From Bacteroidia bacterium (GTDB lineage Bacteria > Bacteroidota > Bacteroidia > AKYH767-A > OLB10): 64,000 nt of DNA. The stretch covers positions 310,001 to 374,000 of the forward strand of contig JBAOIA010000012.1 of NCBI GenBank assembly GCA_037045145.1, written 5' to 3'. Made by a program: the position numbers and the translations under genes. Under the pieces are notes generated by a model that searched no databases, was not told where the DNA came from, and was given only the letters and a program-made list of their open reading frames with translations. The first letter of the stretch is position 1. Every line of letters begins with the position of its first letter. This document shows, in pieces, positions 51,335 through 59,425 of the stretch.

Positions 51335-53695
51335 ATGAAAAGATTTTTTGCCCTCGCCTATATATTTCTTGGTTTTACACTTGCATTTGCCCAAAATCCT
51401 ACTCAGACTGTCAGAGGTACAATTACAGACAAACAGAGTAAAGAACCTTTAATTGGCGCCTCGATAGTTTGGCTTGATTCTTCAGCTTTCATAGGTGCTA
51501 CTGCCGACATAAATGGAAACTTCAGGCTAAATAATATTCCCGTTGGCAGACAATCTTTTAAAATTTCTTTTCTCGGCTATCGTGAAACGGTGATTACAAG
51601 TATCATCACATCTGGTAAAGAAGTGTTATTGAATATCGAACTGGAACAGTCGGTCGTTACTGCAAAAGCTGTTACTATTGTTGCTGAAAAACAAAAAGAT
51701 AAACCCAACAATGAACTTACAACAGTCAGTGCAAGATCATTTACGATAGAAGAAACTTCGCGCTATGCAGGAAGTGTGGGCGATCCATCACGTATGGCAG
51801 CCAATTATGCTGGTGTAAGTGGCGCAAACGATTCCAGAAATGACATCATCATTCGAGGTAATTCACCAACAGGCCTATTATGGCGACTAAACGGTGTTGA
51901 AATTCCAAATCCCAACCATTTTGGCTCATTAGGTACTACCGGTGGCCCTATTTCAATTCTAAACAACAATGTTTTAGATAAGTCTGATTTTCTTACCGGT
52001 GCCTTTCCGGCAGAATACGGAAATGTTCTTGCAGGTGTTTTTGATTTGCAAATGCGAACCGGCAACAACGAAAAACATGAGTTTCTGGCTCAGGTGGGTT
52101 TTAATGGTTTTGAAGCCGGTGCCGAAGGACCTATCAGTAAAAAGCAAGGCTCTTCTTATCTGGTCAATTATCGCTATTCTACACTTGGTGTATTTAGTGC
52201 ATTGGGCATTAACTTCGGAACAGGAACTGCTGTACCGAAATATCAGGATGTTTCTTTTAATGTTAATATTCCGACCAACAAAGCCGGAAAATTTACGTTG
52301 TTTGGTATGGGTGGAATCAGTGGTATTGAAGTTCTTGAAAAGGACAGAGACACTACAAAAAAAAATCTATATGTTGATGATAAAAGGCAAAATGGCTACT
52401 TCGATAATACCATGGGCGTTGTTGGGCTGATGCATACATTCTTTTTAAACAATTCCACCTACACCAAATTCAGCCTTTCTGCATCTATTGCGGGACAAAA
52501 ATATAAAGTGGACACCCTGCCTGACTTTGTGGATTATGCTGAACCCTATTACAGAAACAAATCCGATCAGCAAAAATACAGTGCTGACTTCAGCCTTAAC
52601 AAAAAATTCTCTTCAAAAAACTTTTTAAAAACCGGATTCAGCCTTTCACAGTATCACTATACCTATCGCGACAGTGGTGTTGTGGACAATGTCTGGGAAT
52701 CTTACACAGATTATAACGGCAATGCCCTACTCACCAAACTTTATTTGGAATGGCAACATCGTTTTTCCGATCAACTCTCATTGAACAGTGGAGTTTACTC
52801 ACAAATATTTAACTACAACAATACATATAGTATAGAACCACGAATTGGAGCCAAATGGGAAATCAACGAAAAACAATCGCTGAGCTTTGGCACCGGATTA
52901 CATAGTCAGTTACAACCCATGTACATCTATTTTGTGAAAACATTAAAAGATAATGGCACCTATTATGAAACGAACCAAAATTTAAAAATGACAAAGAGCT
53001 ATCATGCAGTATTGGCCTTCGACAGAAATATTTCAAAAGTTTTCAGAATAAAAACAGAGGTGTATTATCAATATTTATTTAATGCTCCTGTTGAAAAACG
53101 TCCTACATTTTTCTCCGTGCTGAATGAAGGAGCCGACTTTGGCATTGCAGGAATAGACAGTTTAGAAAACAAAGGCACCGGCTATAACTACGGATTTGAA
53201 TTTACTGCAGAGAAATTTTACAGTAAAGGATACTATTTTCTGTTTACAGCCAGCCTTTTTGAATCAAAGTATAAAGGCTCTGATGGCATTGAACGCAACA
53301 CTGCTTTTAATGGTAATTTTGTATTCAATTTGCTGGGCGGAAAAGAATGGACTATCAGAAATAAAAACACCATTTCAATCAATATTAAAACAACCTATGC
53401 AGGTGGGCGCAGATATATTCCAATTGACTTTGCCGCATCTCAGATTGCAGGAGAGACAGAATATGATGAAGACCATGCCTTTGAACACCGCAGAAAAGAT
53501 TATTTCCGTACCGATCTGAAAATAGGCTACAGAATAAACAGAAAGAGACTGACACATGAAATTTCCATTGATCTGAATAATGTCTTCAACACACAAAATA
53601 TCTGGAATCAGCAGTATAGTGCCAAAACAAATACTGTAAAAACTGAATATCAGATGGGCTTTTTACCAATACCAATGTATAAATGTACTTTTTAA
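51335..53695 (+). CDS. TonB-dependent receptor with carboxypeptidase-like regulatory domain
   Basis: A 786-residue outer-membrane receptor. Signal peptide MKRFFALAYIFLGFTLAFA, then a carboxypeptidase-regulatory-like beta domain (TVRGTITDKQSKEPLIGASI) at about 25-105. A plug domain follows with RNDIIIRGNSPTGLLWRLNG near 165-185, then a beta-barrel of about 530 residues. The last residue is Phe. No SusD partner follows, so it is not a canonical SusCD pair. The substrate (metal complex, peptide or glycan) cannot be assigned. It is a single gene. Confidence 0.92.
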   Translation: MKRFFALAYIFLGFTLAFAQNPTQTVRGTITDKQSKEPLIGASIVWLDSSAFIGATADINGNFRLNNIPVGRQSFKISFLGYRETVITSIITSGKEVLLNIELEQSVVTAKAVTIVAEKQKDKPNNELTTVSARSFTIEETSRYAGSVGDPSRMAANYAGVSGANDSRNDIIIRGNSPTGLLWRLNGVEIPNPNHFGSLGTTGGPISILNNNVLDKSDFLTGAFPAEYGNVLAGVFDLQMRTGNNEKHEFLAQVGFNGFEAGAEGPISKKQGSSYLVNYRYSTLGVFSALGINFGTGTAVPKYQDVSFNVNIPTNKAGKFTLFGMGGISGIEVLEKDRDTTKKNLYVDDKRQNGYFDNTMGVVGLMHTFFLNNSTYTKFSLSASIAGQKYKVDTLPDFVDYAEPYYRNKSDQQKYSADFSLNKKFSSKNFLKTGFSLSQYHYTYRDSGVVDNVWESYTDYNGNALLTKLYLEWQHRFSDQLSLNSGVYSQIFNYNNTYSIEPRIGAKWEINEKQSLSFGTGLHSQLQPMYIYFVKTLKDNGTYYETNQNLKMTKSYHAVLAFDRNISKVFRIKTEVYYQYLFNAPVEKRPTFFSVLNEGADFGIAGIDSLENKGTGYNYGFEFTAEKFYSKGYYFLFTASLFESKYKGSDGIERNTAFNGNFVFNLLGGKEWTIRNKNTISINIKTTYAGGRRYIPIDFAASQIAGETEYDEDHAFEHRRKDYFRTDLKIGYRINRKRLTHEISIDLNNVFNTQNIWNQQYSAKTNTVKTEYQMGFLPIPMYKCTF

Positions 53696-53793
53696 TATTG
53701 CCAATTAGCATTTTGATGTACAGCCCACCATAATTTCCATAAATAATCATTAAGTAACTCCTTACAATTCTTTAAAATTGACCTGCCAATGAT

Positions 53794-53802
53794 TAACTTT
53801 GC
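53794..53802 (+). promoter_or_regulatory. Promoter -7 box of mutL
   Basis: TAACTTTGC ends 3 nt before the mutL ATG at 53806, with a TTG at 53778-53780 as a weak -33 element. A leaderless transcript is likely. Confidence 0.5.
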
Positions 53803-53805
53803 CGC

Positions 53806-55593
53806 ATGGCAGATGTGATACAATTGTTGTCCGATACTGTTGCCAATCAGATTGCAGCGGGCGAAGTTATTTTAAGACCCTCATCGGTAATTAAAGAGTT
53901 GATGGAGAATGCTGTTGATGCAGGTGCCACACGAATAGACGTGAGTATTAATGATGGCGGAAAAAATCTGATACGGATAACAGACAATGGTTGCGGTATG
54001 AGTGAGACTGATGCGCGTCTTTGTTTCGAACGATATGCAACTTCTAAATTACGCAAGGCTGATGATTTATATGCTATCAGAACTATGGGTTTCAGAGGCG
54101 AAGCAATGGCTTCTGTGGCTGCAGTCTGTCAGGTTGAATTAAAGACTAAAAGAGAAATAGATGAAACCGGAACACGCATAGAAATTGAAGGATCGGAATT
54201 TAAACTTCAGGAACCATGTGTGATGCAATCCGGCACCATCATTACTATAAAAAATATTTTCTTTAATGTTCCTGCAAGAAGAAATTTTCTTAAAGCTACG
54301 CCCGTAGAAGCACGTCATGTAATAGATGAGTTTCTGAGAGTGGCGCTACCCCGACCTGAAATTGCATTCAGCCTTCAGCATAATGGAATGGAAGTTTACA
54401 ACCTGCCTGCAACACATCAACGTCAGCGTATATGTCAGGTTTTTGGGGCAGCTTATAATGAAAGATTGGTGCCTGTAGAAGAAGACACTACTATTATAAA
54501 TATTAAAGGGTTTGTCGGCAAGCCTGAGTTTGCCAAAAAAGTCAGAGGCGAACAATATTTTTTTATCAATAACCGATTTGTAAAAGATGCCTATCTTAAT
54601 CATGCTGTCACAATAGCATTCAATGAGTTGTTACCTCAGGGTACTTTTGCATCGTACTTTCTGTTTTTTGAAGTTGACCCGTCACGAATTGATGTTAATA
54701 TTCACCCGACTAAAACAGAAGTAAAACTTGAAGACGAAAAATCTGTTTACGCCATATTGCGTTCTTCTGTGAAACGTGCATTAGGCCGATTCAGCATTGC
54801 ACCCACTTTAGACTTTAATCAGGAGCAGGCTTTTAACGTACCGTTATCTCAGTTAAACACTGTTCCAGTGCAGCCTCAGGTGAAAGTAAATGTTAACTAC
54901 AATCCATTTACAGAAACAAACAAACCCAATCAACAACAGAATGGACAATGGGAAAAACTCTATGAGATTGCAAATACACCTGGTGCACAACAAACAAAAT
55001 TACCAATAACTCCTGTTGAAGAAATTAACGCATCGTCATTTATGCAATTGTTCAACAGTTATGTTACTGTAGCAATGCCTGATGAAATGTGGCTTATTGA
55101 CCAGCAATTAGCCCATGAAAAAATTGTGTTTGAAAAAACACTTTTGCAAATGAAAGGCACACCCACTGTTATGCAACAAAGTTTGTTTCCACAACAGATA
55201 GAACTCGACAACAGGCAGGCTGCTACCGTTTCATCGCTTCTGGAAGACCTTAACCGCTCGGGGTTTGACTTGCAGCCATTTGGTCAGAATACATTTGTAC
55301 TTAATGCTGTTCCCTCCTATTTGGAGACCGGAACAGAAAAGAAAATTATTGAAGTGCTAATTGATGAGTTTATCAGTGGCGAAGCATCTGCATATAATCC
55401 AATGGAGCGTGTTGCTATTGCTATTGCACGCAGTGCATGTCTAAAAAGTGGCAAAGTGCTTTCCGCAAGAGAGATGGCTGTTCTTTTTAATGACCTGATG
55501 CAATGTGAAATGCCTTATTTTACCAAAAGTGGTAAAGCAATAATTTTTAAATTAGAAAAGAATGAAATTGACCGAAAGTTTGAAAAAAGCTAA
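53806..55593 (+). CDS. mutL: DNA mismatch repair protein MutL
   Basis: A 595-residue GHKL ATPase that links mismatch recognition to strand removal. ATPase motifs: ENAVDAGA (34-41), DNGCGM (60-65) and GFRGEA (95-100). The C-terminal dimerisation domain follows a Gln/Asn-rich linker. The endonuclease motif, DQHAxxHE-like in many MutL, reads DQQLAHEK, and the usual CPHGRP-like ending is TKSGKA, so nicking activity is doubtful or uses altered ligands. It is first in a short row of + strand genes, but 106 nt separate it from the rhomboid gene. Confidence 0.95.
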   Translation: MADVIQLLSDTVANQIAAGEVILRPSSVIKELMENAVDAGATRIDVSINDGGKNLIRITDNGCGMSETDARLCFERYATSKLRKADDLYAIRTMGFRGEAMASVAAVCQVELKTKREIDETGTRIEIEGSEFKLQEPCVMQSGTIITIKNIFFNVPARRNFLKATPVEARHVIDEFLRVALPRPEIAFSLQHNGMEVYNLPATHQRQRICQVFGAAYNERLVPVEEDTTIINIKGFVGKPEFAKKVRGEQYFFINNRFVKDAYLNHAVTIAFNELLPQGTFASYFLFFEVDPSRIDVNIHPTKTEVKLEDEKSVYAILRSSVKRALGRFSIAPTLDFNQEQAFNVPLSQLNTVPVQPQVKVNVNYNPFTETNKPNQQQNGQWEKLYEIANTPGAQQTKLPITPVEEINASSFMQLFNSYVTVAMPDEMWLIDQQLAHEKIVFEKTLLQMKGTPTVMQQSLFPQQIELDNRQAATVSSLLEDLNRSGFDLQPFGQNTFVLNAVPSYLETGTEKKIIEVLIDEFISGEASAYNPMERVAIAIARSACLKSGKVLSAREMAVLFNDLMQCEMPYFTKSGKAIIFKLEKNEIDRKFEKS

Positions 55594-55699
55594 TGACTAT
55601 TTAAACCAAAGAAAATAACATCTGTTGGAAATGATTAAATACGGAAACCTATCTTCGTACCGTTTAACAATGGATTACCAAAATTTGTAATCGCTTTTT

Positions 55700-56539
55700 A
55701 TGCAGGAATTTCGACCTTCAAGTTTCAAACTGTTACCTGATGTAATTAAAAATATTATGATCGTTAGTGCATTGGCATTCTTTGCTGATCTGGCACTCAA
55801 CAAAATCGGGTTTGACCTTAATGCTTTTGCCGGGCTTTATTTGCCTGCTTCGGAACATTTTCATTGGTGGCAGTATTTGTCATACATGTTTTTACATGGC
55901 AGCCTAACCCATATTTTTCTCAACATGTTTGCCTTCTGGATGTTTGGTGGTATCTTGGAAAATTTGTGGGGGCCAAAAAGATTTCTGATTTTTTTCTTGG
56001 TTACAGGACTTGGTGCAGCATTCATTCACACTGCTGTTGGATATTACGAGTTGTATTCCTTACAGTCCAAAGCCGATGCATTTTTGAACGCCCCTGGTGC
56101 CGATGCATTCAGCGTTTTTATCAGAGACCATATCCCCTATCAATATCTTAATCCTGATTATGCCATGGCAGTAGAAAGCATTAAATCAAACTGGTATGCT
56201 CATGGCGATAGCCCTATGATTATTGAACAGGCACGTCAGGCAATTGACGAATACATTCGTTTCAAAACCAATATACCAACTGTTGGCGCTTCCGGTGCTG
56301 TGTATGGTGTTCTCATGGCATTTGGAATACTTTTTCCAAACACTTTAATTTATCTTTACTTTTTTATTCCGCTCAAAGCAAAATATTTAGTACTCATTAT
56401 TGGTGGCATAGAGTTGTATTCCGCCTGGCAAAGCAACCCAACAGATAATGTAGCACATTTTGCACATCTTGGAGGTATGCTTTTCGGATATTTATTACTT
56501 CGCTATTGGCAGAAAAATAATAGGTCACAACTTTTCTGA
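55700..56539 (+). CDS. Rhomboid family intramembrane serine protease
   Basis: A 279-residue membrane protease with six helices. The catalytic dyad is clear: GASGAVYG with Ser198 and HFAHLGGM with His256. HIFLNMFAFWMFG (71-83) carries the helix-2 HxxxN motif. Between helices 3 and 4 there is an extra soluble stretch of about 70 residues (119-190), common in Bacteroidota rhomboids. The second rhomboid gene follows after 2 nt. Confidence 0.93.
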   Translation: MQEFRPSSFKLLPDVIKNIMIVSALAFFADLALNKIGFDLNAFAGLYLPASEHFHWWQYLSYMFLHGSLTHIFLNMFAFWMFGGILENLWGPKRFLIFFLVTGLGAAFIHTAVGYYELYSLQSKADAFLNAPGADAFSVFIRDHIPYQYLNPDYAMAVESIKSNWYAHGDSPMIIEQARQAIDEYIRFKTNIPTVGASGAVYGVLMAFGILFPNTLIYLYFFIPLKAKYLVLIIGGIELYSAWQSNPTDNVAHFAHLGGMLFGYLLLRYWQKNNRSQLF

Positions 56540-56541
56540 AC

Positions 56542-57426
56542 ATGCTTCATAATGTGAAAAGTAATTACAAGTCGCTCGATATGCTGCAAAAGATTATTGT
56601 AGTCAATGCAATTATCTATTTGTTTGTCAATTTGGGTGATGTCGTACTGCGACTTTTTAATTTTCCTGACGGCACTGTAAGTGGCTTTTTGACCGACTGG
56701 CTGGCTGTCCCTTCATCAGTAAAATCATTAATTTATCGCCCATGGACATTAATTACCTATAGTTTCTATCACGAAAATTTTCTTCACATTCTGTTTAATA
56801 TGTTGTGGTTGTTTTTTATGGGCCGTCTTTTTACAGAATACCTTGGTGAAAAAAAAATATTACCACTTTATCTTGTTGGAGGCTTGTGTGGTTCTCTGTT
56901 GTTTATTTCATTTTACAATCTTTTTCCACTCTTCAGTCGCGAAGTTGACATTGCTGTTGCCTTAGGTGCTTCTGCAAGTGTTCTTGCCATAACTGTTGCC
57001 ATTGCAACTTTATTACCTGATTACGAAGTAGCACTTTTTCTGCCGCAATGGCGAGTAAAGTTGAAATATATTGCTATTGCACTTTTTGTAATTGACCTTT
57101 TAAGTATTACAGGCAATAATGCAGGTGGAAACATTGCTCATATTGGTGGTGCTATTTTTGGTTTCATCTATATCAAACAATTAAAGAAAGGTCGTGATTT
57201 GACAGGTGGACTTCAACGCCTGATTGACAGGATTACCCAAAAGAAAAAACCTTCAATCAAAGTTGTTTTTCGCAAAGATGCTTCTGACGAATCGTATCAC
57301 AACAAAAAGGCAAACAATCAGGAAACCATTGATAAAATTCTGGATAAAATAAGCCGCTCAGGCTATGCAAGCCTCACTAACGAAGAAAAAGAACTTCTTT
57401 TTAAAGCAAGTAAAAATCAGGATTAA
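56542..57426 (+). CDS. Rhomboid family protein with altered GxSG motif
   Basis: A 294-residue rhomboid-fold protein. The helix-2 motif HILFNMLWLFFMG is intact and His200 is present in NIAHIGGAIFG, but the serine motif reads GASAS (Ser144) instead of GASGA. So the small Gly after the nucleophile is replaced by Ala. It may still be active or may be a pseudo-protease that binds substrates. A cytosolic tail of about 85 residues with KFKASKN-like basic text (up to LLFKASKNQD) follows the last helix. It is coupled with its neighbours: 2 nt after the first rhomboid, and its stop overlaps the next start (TAATG). Confidence 0.87.
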   Translation: MLHNVKSNYKSLDMLQKIIVVNAIIYLFVNLGDVVLRLFNFPDGTVSGFLTDWLAVPSSVKSLIYRPWTLITYSFYHENFLHILFNMLWLFFMGRLFTEYLGEKKILPLYLVGGLCGSLLFISFYNLFPLFSREVDIAVALGASASVLAITVAIATLLPDYEVALFLPQWRVKLKYIAIALFVIDLLSITGNNAGGNIAHIGGAIFGFIYIKQLKKGRDLTGGLQRLIDRITQKKKPSIKVVFRKDASDESYHNKKANNQETIDKILDKISRSGYASLTNEEKELLFKASKNQD

Positions 57427-58517
57427 TGTTCAAATCTGCTCTTAACCTGGTGCTATGGCTAATTACCATTGCCGTGGCTGTTGTTACCTCCTTTGCTGTA
57501 GCCGCAGCATATATTAGTCCTGCAAAAATCTGGTTCCTTGCACTATTCGGGCTTATATTTATTTATCTCTATCTGATTGCAATAATCTGGATGCTGATTT
57601 TATCTTTCAGACATAAAAAAATGATACCGGTTGTTCTGATTCCATTGCTGGCAGGCTTACCTACTTTTGTTGCTCATTGGAATTATTCTTTGTCAAATCA
57701 AAAAGCTTCCGGAGAAAACACAATAAAAATTCTTTCTTTTAATGTGCGTGTATTTGATCTTTACAATTGGACACATAATCTGGAAACAAGAAGAAACATT
57801 TTTAACTTTCTTAAAAAAAGCGATGCAGGTATTTATTGTTTTCAAGAATACTATACAAGTAAATTGGCACCATTTAACAATACCGATTCTTTAAAATCAT
57901 TGTTAAAAATTACCAATGTTCATGCCCTGCTACCCATTATAGAACGCGATTCTGATGAATGGGGTATAACTACATTCAGTAAATATCCGATGCTTAACAA
58001 AGAAACCGTATTTACAGATAAAGAATCTGCCAATGGATGTATTGCAACCGATTTGTTGATTGGAAACGACACAGTGAGAGTTTACAATATACACTTGCAA
58101 TCTGTTAGATTGGCAAAAAACGACTATATCTTTGTGAGTGAATTCAACAATAAAGACAACATTCAGAAAATGAGTGGCTCGAAGCAAATATTTCAGCGTT
58201 TGAAAAAGGCATTTATTAAAAGAGCCCATCAGGTGGAACAAGTTACTGCTCATATAAAGGCCTGCCCCTATAAAGTAATTATTGCCGGTGATTTTAATGA
58301 CACGCCTGCCTCCTTTGCCTACAACCAAATAAGCAATGGACTTACAGATAGTTTTCTTAGCTGTGGAAAAGGGCTGTCATCAACTTATGCAGGCATTTTT
58401 CCGGGACTAAGAATTGATTATATTTTACACAGTAAAGACATTAAAACCATAGACTATATTCGACCATTAGTACATTTGTCAGACCATTACCCTGTTATTT
58501 CTACTTTAAATTTTTAA
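57426..58517 (+). CDS. Membrane-anchored endonuclease/exonuclease/phosphatase (EEP) family protein
   Basis: A 363-residue protein with three N-terminal membrane helices (about 4-28, 36-60, 68-86) and an EEP catalytic domain on the far side. It has ILSFNVRVFDLYNW, CFQEYY (Glu ligand), IIAGDFNDTPAS, RIDYILHS and SDHYPVIS, so all catalytic elements are present. EEP enzymes cleave phosphodiesters in nucleic acids or lipids; the substrate is unknown. It is the third gene of the unit with the two rhomboids, by start-stop overlap. Confidence 0.9.
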   Translation: MFKSALNLVLWLITIAVAVVTSFAVAAAYISPAKIWFLALFGLIFIYLYLIAIIWMLILSFRHKKMIPVVLIPLLAGLPTFVAHWNYSLSNQKASGENTIKILSFNVRVFDLYNWTHNLETRRNIFNFLKKSDAGIYCFQEYYTSKLAPFNNTDSLKSLLKITNVHALLPIIERDSDEWGITTFSKYPMLNKETVFTDKESANGCIATDLLIGNDTVRVYNIHLQSVRLAKNDYIFVSEFNNKDNIQKMSGSKQIFQRLKKAFIKRAHQVEQVTAHIKACPYKVIIAGDFNDTPASFAYNQISNGLTDSFLSCGKGLSSTYAGIFPGLRIDYILHSKDIKTIDYIRPLVHLSDHYPVISTLNF

Positions 58518-58533
58518 TATTCGGATATATGAA

Positions 58534-58558
58534 TTTGTAAATTATTTTTTTACTTTTG
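58534..58558 (+). promoter_or_regulatory. Promoter of the Cas6-like gene
   Basis: TTTG at 58534-58537 and TACTTTTG at 58551-58558 form a -33/-7 pair with a 13-nt gap, shorter than usual. The leader to the ATG at 58629 would be about 60 nt. Confidence 0.45.
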
Positions 58559-58628
58559 GAACAATTCTAATTTTCATTGACATAACCAAACTTTATTTAC
58601 TAACTAAACTGATTAATATTTTTCAATT

Positions 58629-59363
58629 ATGCGAGTAAAAATTTCATTCACCCGCGACAATACTACAGGAAATAGTATTCCATTGCATCATCAAAAACTA
58701 ATTTATGACAGTATAAAAACTGTTGTTCATGATGTAGGTGGCAACATGAATCAGCTAAGTTTTTCATCACTTAAAGGAACCTCAAAAATTCAAAATGGAT
58801 TCATGAAGTTTTTATCATCTAAAATTACTTTAGTAATATCAAGTAGTAATGATGACTTAATAACTAAACTCAGCAACAGAATATTTGAGAAAAATTTTCT
58901 TCCAATAGGCAGGATGAATTTACTGCCAAAAGGCAAAGAAGTCACTCCTGATCCTGAGTTTAACACACAAATGCGTTATCTCTGCATTTCGCCTTTGGTG
59001 CTTTTTGATCCGATAAAAGATACAACACGCAGTACAGAGCAGATTGATCCTACATCACATAACTTTTCTGACATTTTGTTTAATACGACTCTTGATGCCA
59101 TGGAAAAGTCAGGTGTGCCGGAGGCAACTATAAGTTCTTATGCGGAATTTGATGTACAACCTGATGCTGAGTATATGCAAAAAGCTTCAGCGGCAAACAA
59201 AAAATTTGCCCGCGTTTACAGAAGTGCTGACGGTAAAAATATGATTGGATATTTAGTTCCTTTTACACTGCATGCACACCCGGATGTTCACCGTTTTGTT
59301 TGGCATAATGGTATGGGAGTGATGACACATGAAGGTTATGGCATGCTTGATTTGGTAAAATAA
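58629..59363 (+). CDS. Solitary Cas6-like RAMP endoribonuclease
   Basis: A 244-residue protein that reads like Cas6. It starts with a strand (MRVKISFTRDNTTGNSIPLH) and the helix HQKLIYDSIKTVVHDVG, then MNQLSFSSLKGTSKI, SSKITLVISSS and MRYLCISPLVLFDPIKD. It ends with the Gly-rich loop and strand HNGMGVMTHEGYGMLDLVK (226-244), equivalent to the G-rich signature of two-ferredoxin-fold Cas6 proteins. His20, His21 and His34 are candidates for the catalytic base. Cas6 cuts CRISPR precursor RNA, but there is no CRISPR array and no other cas gene in 64 kb. So it may act in trans on a distant array or have another RNA target. It has its own promoter-like box. Identification is from memory of the family. 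Confidence 0.68.
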   Translation: MRVKISFTRDNTTGNSIPLHHQKLIYDSIKTVVHDVGGNMNQLSFSSLKGTSKIQNGFMKFLSSKITLVISSSNDDLITKLSNRIFEKNFLPIGRMNLLPKGKEVTPDPEFNTQMRYLCISPLVLFDPIKDTTRSTEQIDPTSHNFSDILFNTTLDAMEKSGVPEATISSYAEFDVQPDAEYMQKASAANKKFARVYRSADGKNMIGYLVPFTLHAHPDVHRFVWHNGMGVMTHEGYGMLDLVK

Positions 59364-59425
59364 TTTACTGAAATCGCTTTTATTATAATTTTAGTCAGGA
59401 ATAATACTGCTGATATCATGTTGCT

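Noticed and set aside
51999..52430. 143-codon + strand frame inside the TonB receptor gene
   Set aside because: Out-of-frame shadow of a clear beta-barrel receptor with no signal or domain of its own.
51335..53695. Polysaccharide utilisation locus (SusCD)
   Set aside because: No SusD-like gene or glycoside hydrolase follows the TonB receptor; the next gene is mutL.
57930..58328. 132-codon minus-strand frame
   Set aside because: Antisense to the EEP catalytic domain, which has all its conserved motifs.
58518..59425. CRISPR array near the Cas6-like gene
   Set aside because: No regularly spaced direct repeats were seen on either side, or anywhere in the window by eye.
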